Position numbers and translations under genes: made by a program | Assembly: GCF_051860505.1 (NCBI RefSeq) | Contig: NZ_JBHYDX010000022.1 | Coordinates: 1-64,000, forward strand | DNA: 64,000 nucleotides | From: Pannonibacter sp051860505 | GTDB taxonomy: Bacteria > Pseudomonadota > Alphaproteobacteria > Rhizobiales > Stappiaceae | Reading direction: 5' to 3' | The notes under the pieces: model-generated | Told to the model about the DNA's origin: nothing | Seen by the model: only the letters and a program-made list of their open reading frames with translations | Database searches by the model: none | Shown here: positions 17,710-26,250 of the stretch, piece after piece | Layout: each line of letters opens with the position of its first letter | Position numbering within the stretch: position 1 is the stretch's first letter

Positions 17710-19668
17710 ATGAAGAACCGGTTCACCACCGGCATTGCCCTGCCGTGCCTTCTGGCCGGCGGTCTTGTTCCTGCCCTGTCTCTCCCCCTTGCCGCACCAG
17801 CCGCATCCGAACCGGAACAACTGGACACGATCGTCATCAGCGCTGGCCGCACGCCACTTGCGGCGGAAAAGGTCGGGCGTGCCTCGACCGTGATCACCGG
17901 CGCGAGCCTCGAAAAGTCGCAGGTCCGCTATGTCGCCGATGCGCTGCGCCAGGTGCCCGGCGTCGCTGTTTCCCGTACGGGATCCTTCGGCGGCCTCACC
18001 CAGATCCGCCTGCGTGGATCAGAATCCAACCATGTGCTGGTGCTCATCGACGGAGTAGAGGTCGCCTCAGCCTCTTCCGGTGAATTCGATTTTGGCAGCA
18101 TGCAGGTCGCCGACATCGACCGGATCGAGGTCCTGCGCGGGCCGCAGGGTGCGCTCTACGGTTCGAATGCCGCTTCGGGAGTGATCCACATCATCACCAA
18201 GGGTGGCCTGCGCAACGGCTACCGGGTCACCGGGCGCAGCGAGGTCGGTACCGACAAGACGGTCTTGACCGACCTGCTGGTCCAGGGCGGCAATGACCGC
18301 ATCGACGGGGCCTTCTCGGCGGCGCTACGCCGGACCGATGGCTTCAATATCTCCGACTACGGCAAGGAGAAGGACGGCGACCGCAACATGACCTTGAACG
18401 GCAAGGTCCGGGCCGACCTGACCGACACTCTGGTGCTTGACGCCAACCTGCGCTTCGTCAACCGCAAGTCGGACACCGACGACCAGGACTTCGCCTATCC
18501 GGACCGCCCGACGCAGGGCCAGGTGATCGACACCTACAGCCACAACAAGACACGGGAGGTCTATGGTGGCGCGGGGCTGACATGGTCCCTGTTCGATGAC
18601 CTGTTCGTGCAGCGGGCCAGGGTTGAATACACCGACCTGCATCGGCGCGGCCTCAATTCGAACAACCGCAACGGCAATGACGACAATCGCCTGCACCTCA
18701 GCTACCAGGGCACGCTTGCCTTCCAGACCGAGAGCTTTCTTCAGGCAGCCCACAGCCTGACCGGTGCCATCGAGTGGGAGCGGGAAAGCTACAAGAACGC
18801 CTATCCGGGCAGTCCTGACCAGGGCCGCCGGCAGCAGCGCGACCTGTCCGGCTATGTCGGGGAATACCGGCTGGAACTGATGGAGCGGATCTTCCTGTCC
18901 GGCGCCTTGCGCTATGACCGGAACGAGAAGTTCAAGGACACCCTTACCTACAATGCCAGCGCGGCCTATCTGCATCAGGAGACCGGCACCCGGCTGCACG
19001 CCTCGATCGGCACCGGAGTTACCAATCCGACCTTTTATGAGCAGTTCGGCTTCCAGCCCTCCCGCTTCGTCGGCAATCCGAACCTGACGCCGGAAGAGAA
19101 CTTCGGCTGGGATATCGGCATTGAACAGAAGTTCCTCGACGAGCGGCTGACCGTCGACGTAACCTATTTCCGCGAACGGCTGACGGACGAGATCCAGACG
19201 CGGTACCTTCCCGGCTTCGCTTCGACACCCTACAACCTCCAAGGAACCAGCAAGCGCCAGGGCGTCGAAATCTCGGCCAGTGCGGAGATCCTCGACGGGC
19301 TCACCGGTCGCGCGTCCTACACCTATCTCGACGCCCGCGAGCCGAACGGCCAGAAGGAAGTGCGCCGGCCGATGCACAGCGGCTCTGCGGGGCTGCAGTA
19401 CACGTTCCTCGACGGCCGGGCCTCCGCGTTCGTGGACGCCGTCTACAACGGGCAACAGATGGACAGCGAGTGGGTGAACGCCACGCCGCGGACACGCGTA
19501 AAGCTTGACGACTATGTCCTCGTCAACCTCGGCGCCGACTATAAGCTCAACGACAACTTCACGCTCTACGGCCGGGTCGAGAACGCCTTAGACCAGAACT
19601 ACGAGGAGGTCTACGGCTACAACACGCAGGGCACGACCGCCTTCGTCGGCGTCAAGGGCACCTTCTGA
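17710..19668 (+). CDS. btuB: TonB-dependent outer-membrane cobalamin receptor
   Basis: A 652-aa outer-membrane receptor. A Sec signal peptide (about residues 1-32) is followed by a TonB-box-like LDTIVISAG, a plug domain with the motifs RLRGSESNHVLVLIDGVEV and RIEVLRGPQGALYGSNAASG, and a 22-strand barrel ending in the canonical Phe (VGVKGTF). Its length fits BtuB. The cobalamin riboswitch directly upstream is the strongest evidence for B12 as ligand. I took ATG 17710 as the start because the signal peptide begins there; upstream in-frame codons add an improbable leader. The receptor is followed after 11 bp by the next gene of the operon. Confidence 0.9.
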   Translation: MKNRFTTGIALPCLLAGGLVPALSLPLAAPAASEPEQLDTIVISAGRTPLAAEKVGRASTVITGASLEKSQVRYVADALRQVPGVAVSRTGSFGGLTQIRLRGSESNHVLVLIDGVEVASASSGEFDFGSMQVADIDRIEVLRGPQGALYGSNAASGVIHIITKGGLRNGYRVTGRSEVGTDKTVLTDLLVQGGNDRIDGAFSAALRRTDGFNISDYGKEKDGDRNMTLNGKVRADLTDTLVLDANLRFVNRKSDTDDQDFAYPDRPTQGQVIDTYSHNKTREVYGGAGLTWSLFDDLFVQRARVEYTDLHRRGLNSNNRNGNDDNRLHLSYQGTLAFQTESFLQAAHSLTGAIEWERESYKNAYPGSPDQGRRQQRDLSGYVGEYRLELMERIFLSGALRYDRNEKFKDTLTYNASAAYLHQETGTRLHASIGTGVTNPTFYEQFGFQPSRFVGNPNLTPEENFGWDIGIEQKFLDERLTVDVTYFRERLTDEIQTRYLPGFASTPYNLQGTSKRQGVEISASAEILDGLTGRASYTYLDAREPNGQKEVRRPMHSGSAGLQYTFLDGRASAFVDAVYNGQQMDSEWVNATPRTRVKLDDYVLVNLGADYKLNDNFTLYGRVENALDQNYEEVYGYNTQGTTAFVGVKGTF

Positions 19669-19679
19669 GGAGATCGCAT

Positions 19680-20306
19680 ATGACCATGACCGCTGACCCG
19701 CACGTCTCGCCCCTTTCTCTGCCCGTCGCGGGGCCCGAACCGACGGATGTGCGCCGCAACCCCGACGGCACGACCGCCCGGGAGATCTGGGACATCCCGG
19801 CGACGCAGGAGGTGCTCGAGCCCCTGCTGCGCGAGATCTTCGAAGAGCACTGGCAGGGCATCCGGTTCGGCCCGATCATCGAAGGGGCGGCTTATGAATG
19901 GAAGTGCCCCGGCGCTCCGGTGAAGATCAGCCTATTCGATGCCTATCTGACGGTGATGTTCGCCAATGGCGGGCACTTTCACCTGTGCATTGGCGAGAAC
20001 ATGGGCTCGCCGAAGTTCCCGACACCGGAGGATAAACGCCGGCATCGCAAGCCGTCGCGCGCGTCGTTCTTCCGTAGCTTCGGCCGCGATGGCAAGCCGG
20101 TGAGCTGGGGCTTCGAGATGGTCAATGGAGCGGGCGAACCGATGATCTCGGTGTTCCTGCCCAATCCCTTCATCGAAGACAACGACAGCCTGTCCGAGAC
20201 CCCTGACTTCTCGCGTCTTGCAAGCTGGCGCGCGCTGTCTGCCCGCTGGCTGGGCCGGCCGGAGGAGGCCCAGGACGCCGAGGGCAAGGGCTTCCGCCAG
20301 TCATGA
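19680..20306 (+). CDS. Conserved protein of unknown function in the B12-uptake operon
   Basis: A 208-aa protein with no signal peptide or membrane segment, so probably cytoplasmic. I do not recognise its family with certainty. Visible features are an acidic start, EIFEEHWQGIRFGPIIEGAAYEW (about residues 53-75), GGHFHLCIGENMGSP (about 99-113; two His and one Cys that could bind metal or a ligand), and an Arg/Lys-rich stretch near 120-135. It starts at 19680 behind a good AGGAG site and overlaps the binding-protein gene by 4 bp (ATGA). Its place between the TonB receptor and the periplasmic binding protein suggests a role in handling corrinoid or its cobalt, but nothing in the sequence proves this. 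Confidence 0.75.
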   Translation: MTMTADPHVSPLSLPVAGPEPTDVRRNPDGTTAREIWDIPATQEVLEPLLREIFEEHWQGIRFGPIIEGAAYEWKCPGAPVKISLFDAYLTVMFANGGHFHLCIGENMGSPKFPTPEDKRRHRKPSRASFFRSFGRDGKPVSWGFEMVNGAGEPMISVFLPNPFIEDNDSLSETPDFSRLASWRALSARWLGRPEEAQDAEGKGFRQS

Positions 20307-21211
20307 GACAGCTGCGCCATCTGACGGTCGCGGTCCTGGCCCTGCTGATGCCCTTCGTCTCGGCAGGAGCCATGGCCGAAGCCCCCCCTGGCCCGAACCC
20401 GCCGGGTCAGGGGGGGCTTCGGGTTGTCTCGATGAACCTGTGTACCGACCAGCTGGCGCTGCTGATCGCGCGGCCAGGGCAGCTCGTGTCCGTGTCGCGT
20501 CTGGCGACGCGCGCGGACATGGCGGTCGTCAGCGATCTGGTCACGCCGGACATGAAGACCAACCACGGGCTGGCAGAGGAAATCATCCGTTTGGAACCGG
20601 ATCTGGTGCTGGCCGGCATCTACACGACCCGGGCAACGGTGCAGCTGTTGAAGCGGCTGGGGACGCGGGTCGAGGAATTCACGCCGGAAGCCAGTTTCGA
20701 GGATCTCAAGGCCAACATCCGCCGCATGGCGGACCTGCTTGGCAACAAGGACAGGGGCGAAGCGCTGGTCACTGCCTTTGAGGCGGAACTGGCGAAGACG
20801 CCCTCCCACTGGAGCACAGGCGAGGCTCCTGTTGTCGGGTCCTACGCGACCAACACCTACACCGCCGGCGCGGGAACCCTGGAAAACCAGATCGTGCGTG
20901 CCGCGGGCCTGCGGCATCTGGGGGAAGAATTGGGCATCACGGGATCGCGGCGCGTGCCACTGGAGCGGCTGCTTCTGGCAGATCCTGACTTTGTGATGAT
21001 CTCGCCGCGCTTCGTGAACAACCCGGCCCGGGCGGCCGAGATCCTGCGTCATCCGGCTCTCGACCTGCGCTTGCCCAACGAGCGGCGGATCGCGGCGGAC
21101 GTGCGCTATTCGATCTGCGGCGCCCCCTTCACCGCTGAGGCCGTCACCCGGCTGCGTCGGGCTGTCGAGGGAACAGACCCCACTCCGGACGAAAGCAGCG
21201 CCAGACCATGA
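20303..21211 (+). CDS. btuF: BtuF-like periplasmic cobalamin-binding protein
   Basis: A 302-aa exported class-III binding protein. A Sec signal peptide ends near SAGAMAEA (about residue 26). A short proline/glycine-rich linker precedes RVVSMNLCTDQLALL. The second lobe holds RLEPDLVLAGIYTTRATV and the late DPDFVMISPRFV. It passes substrate from the receptor to the permease. Both ends overlap neighbouring genes by 4 bp, so it belongs firmly to the riboswitch operon. Assignment to B12 rests on that context; the fold alone would also fit haem or siderophore. Confidence 0.85.
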   Translation: MRQLRHLTVAVLALLMPFVSAGAMAEAPPGPNPPGQGGLRVVSMNLCTDQLALLIARPGQLVSVSRLATRADMAVVSDLVTPDMKTNHGLAEEIIRLEPDLVLAGIYTTRATVQLLKRLGTRVEEFTPEASFEDLKANIRRMADLLGNKDRGEALVTAFEAELAKTPSHWSTGEAPVVGSYATNTYTAGAGTLENQIVRAAGLRHLGEELGITGSRRVPLERLLLADPDFVMISPRFVNNPARAAEILRHPALDLRLPNERRIAADVRYSICGAPFTAEAVTRLRRAVEGTDPTPDESSARP

Positions 21212-22215
21212 CCGATCATTTTTCGCGCCATCCGATGCAACTGGCCGGGCTGCTGGCGCTTCTATGCCTCAGCCTGTTCGGCCTATCGCTGGCCTTGGGG
21301 GAAGTCTGGCTCAACCCGTTCCGGCTGCTGATGCCTGCCGGTTCAGATACGCAGACGGTCGACGCTGTCATCCTGCGCGAAATCCGCCTGCCGCGTGCCG
21401 TTCTGGCGGCGGCAATCGGTGCTATTCTTGGTCTCGCCGGCGCAGTGTTGCAGGGACTCCTGCGCAATCCGCTGGCCGAACCGGGACTTATCGGCGTGTC
21501 GGCAACCGCCTCGCTGGGCGCTGTCATCGCCATCTACAGCGGCGCCTCGGCACTGTTCGGTCTTGCCCTGCCGCTCAGCGCGCTGGCGGGCGCGCTGGTC
21601 GCTGTCGTGCTGCTGCAGGCCCTGGCGGGCCGCTCCGGCGACAGGCTGGTGCTGATCCTCGCGGGCGTTGCGATTTCGTCGCTGGCAGGTGCTCTCACAT
21701 CGCTGGTGCTGAACCTGTCCGACAACCCCTTCGCCGCCATGGAGATCGTGTTCTGGCTGATGGGATCGCTGACGGATCGCAGTCTGCTGCATGTCGGGCT
21801 GGCCCTGCCCTTTATCGTCGTCGGACTGGCGCTGCTTTTGTCCTGCCAGCGCGGGCTGGAGGCGCTGTCGCTCGGCGACGATGTGGCGGCGAGCCTTGGC
21901 ATCAACCTCAACGGCCTGCGCCGCCGGGCGGTTCTCGGCACCGCCATCGGGGTGGGGGCGGCAACGGCCGTGAGCGGGGCAATCGGCTTCGTCGGCCTGA
22001 TCGTGCCGCATCTGCTGCGGCCGCTGACCGATCACCGGCCTGGCCGCCTCCTGTGGGCAAGCGCTCTGGGCGGGGCGGCCTTCCTGCTGGCCGCAGACTG
22101 TCTGGCCCGGGTGATCTTGCCGGACAGGGACCTGAAGCTCGGCGTCATCACGGCAACGCTGGGCGCTCCCTTTTTCCTCTGGCTGCTGGTCCGCCTCAGA
22201 AAGGACGCCGAATGA
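21208..22215 (+). CDS. btuC: BtuC-like cobalamin ABC permease
   Basis: A 335-aa FecCD-family permease with about ten membrane segments. It has the expected LPRAVLAAAIGAILGLAGAV and GLLRNPLAEPGLIGVSATA motifs and the cytoplasmic coupling region GFVGLIVPHLLRPLTDH. It starts with ATG at 21208 overlapping the btuF stop, and ends overlapping the ATPase start. With the flanking genes it completes a BtuFCD importer in the inner membrane. Confidence 0.9.
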   Translation: MTDHFSRHPMQLAGLLALLCLSLFGLSLALGEVWLNPFRLLMPAGSDTQTVDAVILREIRLPRAVLAAAIGAILGLAGAVLQGLLRNPLAEPGLIGVSATASLGAVIAIYSGASALFGLALPLSALAGALVAVVLLQALAGRSGDRLVLILAGVAISSLAGALTSLVLNLSDNPFAAMEIVFWLMGSLTDRSLLHVGLALPFIVVGLALLLSCQRGLEALSLGDDVAASLGINLNGLRRRAVLGTAIGVGAATAVSGAIGFVGLIVPHLLRPLTDHRPGRLLWASALGGAAFLLAADCLARVILPDRDLKLGVITATLGAPFFLWLLVRLRKDAE

Positions 22216-23027
22216 ACAGCCACGCCTTCCCAGGACTTCTGGTCCAGAACCTGACATTGAAACGCGGCGACAAGACCGTCGTTCAGGATGTCAGCCTCAC
22301 CCTGCCCCGCCCTGAACTGGTTGGCCTCATCGGACCGAACGGCGCCGGCAAGTCGAGCCTTCTCAAGGCCCTGGCCGGGCTTGGTCCGCGTGGCAGAGAC
22401 ATCAGGTGGCAAGGGCGGCCATTGGCGCAGATGACGTCCGCCGAACGCGGCCGGACCCTCGCCTTCCTGCCGCAGGAGCGCAGTGTTGTCTGGCCGCTGC
22501 GGTGCCGCGATGTGGTCGGGCTCGGCCGTATGCCGCATCAGGCGGGAGGGCTCGGCTTCATTCGTCCGGCGCCGTCTTTCGAGGACCTGAGAATTGTAGA
22601 AGAAACCATGCGCCGGATGGACGTTCAGGCCTTCGCCGACCGGCCCTTCAACCGCCTGTCCGGCGGCGAACAGGCGCGCGTGCTGATTGCCCGCCTGCTG
22701 GCACAGGATCCGCGCCTGATCCTGGCCGACGAGCCCTGCAATGGCCTCGATCCGGAGCATCAGCTCGCCCTCATGGAGTGCTTCCGCGATCTGGTCAGCG
22801 ACGGTGTGAGCGTTGTGGTGTCGCTGCACGACCTGACGCTGGCCAGCGCCTGGTGCGACCGTCTCCTGCTGCTCGACAAGGGAATGCTTGTTGCTGACGG
22901 CCCTCCTGCGGAGGTTCTGGCACCGGACCGGATGGCCGCGACGTACAACATCCGCATTGGCCATTTGCCAAACGATCGCCGCCAATTGGTCGTACCGATC
23001 GCGCGGCTCTGCCAGCCGGAAGGTTGA
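22212..23027 (+). CDS. btuD: BtuD-like cobalamin ABC ATPase
   Basis: A 271-aa ATPase with Walker A GPNGAGKSS, Q-loop FLPQER, signature LSGGEQARV, Walker B LILADEP and the switch His in VSLHDLTLAS. The ATG at 22212 overlaps the permease stop (ATGA); longer frames reaching back into btuC are shadows. It is the last gene of the riboswitch operon, and a new, oppositely themed promoter begins 37 bp downstream. Confidence 0.92.
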   Translation: MNSHAFPGLLVQNLTLKRGDKTVVQDVSLTLPRPELVGLIGPNGAGKSSLLKALAGLGPRGRDIRWQGRPLAQMTSAERGRTLAFLPQERSVVWPLRCRDVVGLGRMPHQAGGLGFIRPAPSFEDLRIVEETMRRMDVQAFADRPFNRLSGGEQARVLIARLLAQDPRLILADEPCNGLDPEHQLALMECFRDLVSDGVSVVVSLHDLTLASAWCDRLLLLDKGMLVADGPPAEVLAPDRMAATYNIRIGHLPNDRRQLVVPIARLCQPEG

Positions 23028-23063
23028 GCCGCAAGCCACACCCGGCACCGCCACTTCATCAAA

Positions 23064-23104
23064 TGTCAATTGCATTTGACAATTGTGCCATTCGCCCGTC
23101 ATAA
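23064..23104 (+). promoter_or_regulatory. Promoter and palindromic operator of the transketolase-RLP operon
   Basis: The palindrome TGTCAA-TTGCAT-TTGACA spans 23064-23081. Its right arm is also a consensus -35 (TTGACA, 23076-23081), followed by a 17-bp spacer and a -10-like TCATAA (23099-23104). Binding there would block RNA polymerase, so a repressor is likely. Over 23 positions it matches the site at 30778-30800 at 20, including the downstream ATTG. The start codon lies 39 bp further on. Confidence 0.75.
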
Positions 23105-23142
23105 CCTCAGGGAACCAACTTCCAGAGGGGACGGAGACGGCT

Positions 23143-24072
23143 GTGAAGAACGTCAAGACGACCGAGGAGATCGCGCTCGGCATCCGCAGGCGGGTGTTCG
23201 AGCATTGCATGCGCAACAATGGCGGCTACCTGAGCCAGGCTTGCTCAGCGGCCGAGCAGTTGGCCTTTCTCTACAACGAGGCGCTGAAGCTCGGCGATCC
23301 GACCCTGCCGATGATCCCGCCCCCGTTCGGCGGTGTTCCCTCCGCAGAGAACACGACCTATGTGACCGGCGCTGGCTACAATGGCCCGTTCGAGCCGCAG
23401 TATGACCGGCTGTTCATCGCCCCGGCGCATTACGCCCTCGTCGCCTATGCCACGCTGATCGAGGTCGGCCGCATGGCCCCCGAAGGCCTGGAGATGTTCA
23501 ACCAGGATGGGTCTTCGGTCGAGATGATCGGCGCGGAGCACAGCCCGGGCATGGAAGTGCACAACGGCACGCTGGGCATCGGCCTGTCGACGGGCGCCGG
23601 CCTTGCCTGGGGCCGCAAGCGCCGCGGCGAAAGCGGCGAGGTCTGCGTGTTCATGTCCGACGGCGAAGTGCAGGAAGGCCAGACCTGGGAGGCCGTGCAG
23701 GCCGCCGCGCACCATGGCATCGACAATGTCTGGGCGATCATGGACGTCAACCGCCAGCAGTGCGACGGCGCCATGGACAGCGTCATGACCGTCGGCGACA
23801 TCGCCACCAAGCTGCGCAACTTCGGCGCGGTCGTGGCCGAGATCGACGCCCATGACCTCACCGCCATGCGCCAGGCCAAGGCGACCCCGCATGAAGGCCA
23901 GCCACTGATTATCCTGGCCAACTCCTCGCCAACCAAGGGCATGGAGTTCCTGATGCGCCGCTTCCCGCGCCTGCACTATGTCCGCTTCAAGTCGGACACC
24001 GAGCGCGCGGAGATGAACATCGCCATCGCCGCCGAACTGGGCATCGAGCCGATCAAGCTGGGGGAACACTGA
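23143..24072 (+). CDS. Transketolase-like protein, N-terminal (TPP-binding) subunit
   Basis: A 309-aa cytoplasmic protein matching the first domain of transketolase. The thiamine-diphosphate/Mg motif reads SDGE, with the usual spacing to DVNRQQ (about residues 184-218). AEHSPGMEVHNGTLGIGLSTGAGLA (about 137-162) is the transketolase-type active-site stretch. Split transketolases of about 300 + 330 residues are a known family form and need their partner, encoded 2 bp downstream. The start is GTG at 23143 with GGAG 7 nt before it. In this cluster it probably acts on a ketose phosphate made by the RLP or its partners, rather than on the pentose-phosphate pathway. Confidence 0.85.
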   Translation: MKNVKTTEEIALGIRRRVFEHCMRNNGGYLSQACSAAEQLAFLYNEALKLGDPTLPMIPPPFGGVPSAENTTYVTGAGYNGPFEPQYDRLFIAPAHYALVAYATLIEVGRMAPEGLEMFNQDGSSVEMIGAEHSPGMEVHNGTLGIGLSTGAGLAWGRKRRGESGEVCVFMSDGEVQEGQTWEAVQAAAHHGIDNVWAIMDVNRQQCDGAMDSVMTVGDIATKLRNFGAVVAEIDAHDLTAMRQAKATPHEGQPLIILANSSPTKGMEFLMRRFPRLHYVRFKSDTERAEMNIAIAAELGIEPIKLGEH

Positions 24073-24073
24073 G

Positions 24074-25075
24074 ATGGAAATGGTCAACCGCCCCTACGCG
24101 GCCGCCTTCGAGAGCTACGCGGTCAAGAACCCGGAGGTGCTGTGCCTCTCCGCCGACCTGACCTCGAGCTGCGAGATCGACGGCTTCCGTGACCGGCATC
24201 CCGAGCAGTTCCTGTCCATGGGCATGGCCGAGCAGAACATGCTGTCCTTCGCCGGCGGCCTTGGCCTCGCCGGCTTCCGGCCGTTCATCCATACGTTCGG
24301 CGTGTTCCTGTATCGCCGGCCCTATGACCAGCTGATGGCCTCCATCGCCTATCCGCGCCGCAAGGTGCGGCTGATGGGCTTCCTGCCGGGTATCACCACG
24401 CCGGGCGGCATGACGCACCAGGCCATCGAGGACATCTCGGTGATGCGCACCATCCCGAACATGACGGTGCTTGAAACCGGCGATGCGACCGAGGTTGAAG
24501 GCATCGTCGAGGCCGCGGACAGCATCGACGGCCCGGTCTATGCCCGCGTGCTGCGCGGCTCCGTCCCGCGCCTGTTCAAGGATCCGATGAAGGTCGGCGA
24601 GCTGCGCGTCCTGTCCGAGGGCAGCGACGTGCTGGTGATCACCGCCGGCATCACCACGGAAGAGGCCATGCGCGCCGGTGGCGCCCTCGCCAAGGTCGGC
24701 GTCTCCGTCCGCCACCTGCATCTGAACACGCTGAAGCCGTTCGACGCCAAGGCAATCCTCGACCACGCCGCCAGCGTCCGCTACGGCGTGATCACGCTGG
24801 AAAACCACCTGATCGCCGGCGGTATCGGATCGATGACGGCGGAAGCGATGGCCGACGCGGGCATGAGCCGCCGCCTGATCCGGCTGGGCCTCAAGGACAC
24901 CTATGCCCATGGCGGCTCCAAGCCCTATCTGATGCGCTACTACGGTCTCGACGCCATGGCCCTGGTCAAGGCCATCGAGGACCTGACAGGCCAGAAAACC
25001 GGAATCGACGAGGACGCCCTCGACAGCGTGCGCGTCGACGCCGTGCATTCCGCCGTGAAGGCAGAGGCGCTCTGA
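24074..25075 (+). CDS. Transketolase-like protein, C-terminal subunit
   Basis: A 333-aa partner of the preceding protein, carrying the pyrimidine-binding and C-terminal domains. The catalytic Glu that activates the TPP aminopyrimidine is Glu53 in GMAEQNM. The ring around TPP includes FIHTFGVFLYRRPYDQL, and GVITLENHLIAGGIGS belongs to the C-terminal domain. It starts 1 bp after the N-terminal subunit stops and overlaps the RLP start by one base (TGATG). The coupling argues that the transketolase and RLP act in the same pathway. DXS-like 1-deoxyketose chemistry cannot be excluded by eye. Confidence 0.85.
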   Translation: MEMVNRPYAAAFESYAVKNPEVLCLSADLTSSCEIDGFRDRHPEQFLSMGMAEQNMLSFAGGLGLAGFRPFIHTFGVFLYRRPYDQLMASIAYPRRKVRLMGFLPGITTPGGMTHQAIEDISVMRTIPNMTVLETGDATEVEGIVEAADSIDGPVYARVLRGSVPRLFKDPMKVGELRVLSEGSDVLVITAGITTEEAMRAGGALAKVGVSVRHLHLNTLKPFDAKAILDHAASVRYGVITLENHLIAGGIGSMTAEAMADAGMSRRLIRLGLKDTYAHGGSKPYLMRYYGLDAMALVKAIEDLTGQKTGIDEDALDSVRVDAVHSAVKAEAL

Positions 25076-26202
25076 TGCGGTTTGCCGTTACCTACCGCAT
25101 CTTCGCCGCAAGCGAGGCCGAGGCGCGCCAGCGCGCCGAAGCCATCGCGCTGGAGCAGACCGTGGAAGTCCCCCGCGATGTGGTGCCGGAAGGCTATATC
25201 GCCGACGAGATCCTCGGCCGGATCGAGGAGATCGGCCGCGAGAGCGATACAACGTTCCGGGCCGTCGTCAGCTACAGCCCGGACAGCGCCGGTTTCGAGA
25301 TCGCCCAGTTCTTCAACGTGATCTTCGGCAATTCGTCGATCCAGCGCGGACTGAAGGTCATCGACATCGCTCTCGGCGAGACGATGCAGGCCCGCCATCC
25401 CGGGCCGCGCTTCGGCATCGAGGGTATCCGCCGGCTGGCAGGACGGCCGAAGGGCGGTCTGATCGCCCCCGTGCTGAAGCCGCAGGGCCTTAAGTCCGAT
25501 GCACTGGCCCGCATCGCCTATCTCTGCGCCAAGGGCGGGGCCGACATTGTCAAGGAAGACCACGGCATCATGGACCAGCCGATGGCTCCCTTCCGCGAAC
25601 GTGTCGAGAAGACAGCCGTAGCCCTGGCTCGTGCGGAGGAGGAGACCGGCCGCAAGGCGCTCTATTTCCCCTCGCTGGCCGGCGTGCCGCAGGAACTGGA
25701 CGCAAACATCCGCTTTGCCCGGGACGCAGGCGCCGATGGCATCCTGATCATGCCAGGCCTGCTCGGCTTCGGCATCGCCGCCCGGATCGCCGCCGACGCG
25801 CGGCTCGCCATGCCGGTCATGACCCATCCGAGCTTCCTCGGGCCTTATGTCCTGTCGCCCGACACCGGCTTCACCCATGCCATGATGTTCGGCACGCTGC
25901 AGCGCATCGCCGGCTCGGACATTTCCGTGTTCCCCAATGTCGGCGGCCGCTTCGGCTTCACCGTGGCCGAATGCCAGTCGATCGCCGACGCCTGCCGCTC
26001 CACGTCCGGCCCCGGCCTGCCCATGCTGCCGAGCCCCGGCGGCGGTATGAGCGTGGAGCGCGCCGGCGAGATGGCCCGCATGTACGGCAGCGATGTGGTC
26101 TATCTCCTCGGCGGCAGCCTCCTGCGCCTCGGCGACGACATCGGCACCGGCATCACCGCCATGCGCCAGGCGCTGGACGCGGTCGAGCGGGAAAACGGTT
26201 GA
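25075..26202 (+). CDS. RuBisCO-like protein (form IV RLP)
   Basis: A 375-aa large-subunit-type RuBisCO homologue, shorter than true RuBisCO (about 460-480). The catalytic loop Lys is Lys135 (APVLKPQGLK). The lysine carbamylated in RuBisCO is present as Lys160, but KDDE is changed to KEDH: Asp162 is kept and Glu204 is replaced by His163. His251, FPNVGGRFGF and the phosphate loop LLGGS (about 345-349) are present. Several catalytic positions differ from carboxylating enzymes, so CO2 fixation is not expected. Known RLP jobs are enolisation or isomerisation in methionine salvage, 5-methylthioribulose-1-P isomerisation, and reactions on apionate-derived phosphates. The mtnK/mtnA-like genes nearby favour a ketose-1-phosphate substrate. 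Confidence 0.85.
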   Translation: MRFAVTYRIFAASEAEARQRAEAIALEQTVEVPRDVVPEGYIADEILGRIEEIGRESDTTFRAVVSYSPDSAGFEIAQFFNVIFGNSSIQRGLKVIDIALGETMQARHPGPRFGIEGIRRLAGRPKGGLIAPVLKPQGLKSDALARIAYLCAKGGADIVKEDHGIMDQPMAPFRERVEKTAVALARAEEETGRKALYFPSLAGVPQELDANIRFARDAGADGILIMPGLLGFGIAARIAADARLAMPVMTHPSFLGPYVLSPDTGFTHAMMFGTLQRIAGSDISVFPNVGGRFGFTVAECQSIADACRSTSGPGLPMLPSPGGGMSVERAGEMARMYGSDVVYLLGGSLLRLGDDIGTGITAMRQALDAVERENG

Positions 26203-26218
26203 ACTCAGGCACAAGCCA

Positions 26219-26237
26219 ACCTATAATTTTTATAGGT
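26219..26237 (+). promoter_or_regulatory. Palindromic operator of the toxin-antitoxin pair
   Basis: ACCTATA-ATTTT-TATAGGT is a perfect 19-bp inverted repeat 13 bp before the toxin start. Its central A/T block can double as a -10 region. This is the position and form expected for an autoregulatory antitoxin site. It lies 16 bp after the RLP stop. Confidence 0.55.
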
Positions 26238-26250
26238 AGGATATACGAAG

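Noticed and set aside
17710..23027. Haem or siderophore uptake operon
   Set aside because: The protein folds would allow it, but the clear cobalamin riboswitch directly upstream makes B12 the better call.
25075..26202. True CO2-fixing RuBisCO
   Set aside because: The protein is about 375 aa, the KDDE motif is changed, and no phosphoribulokinase or small-subunit gene is nearby.
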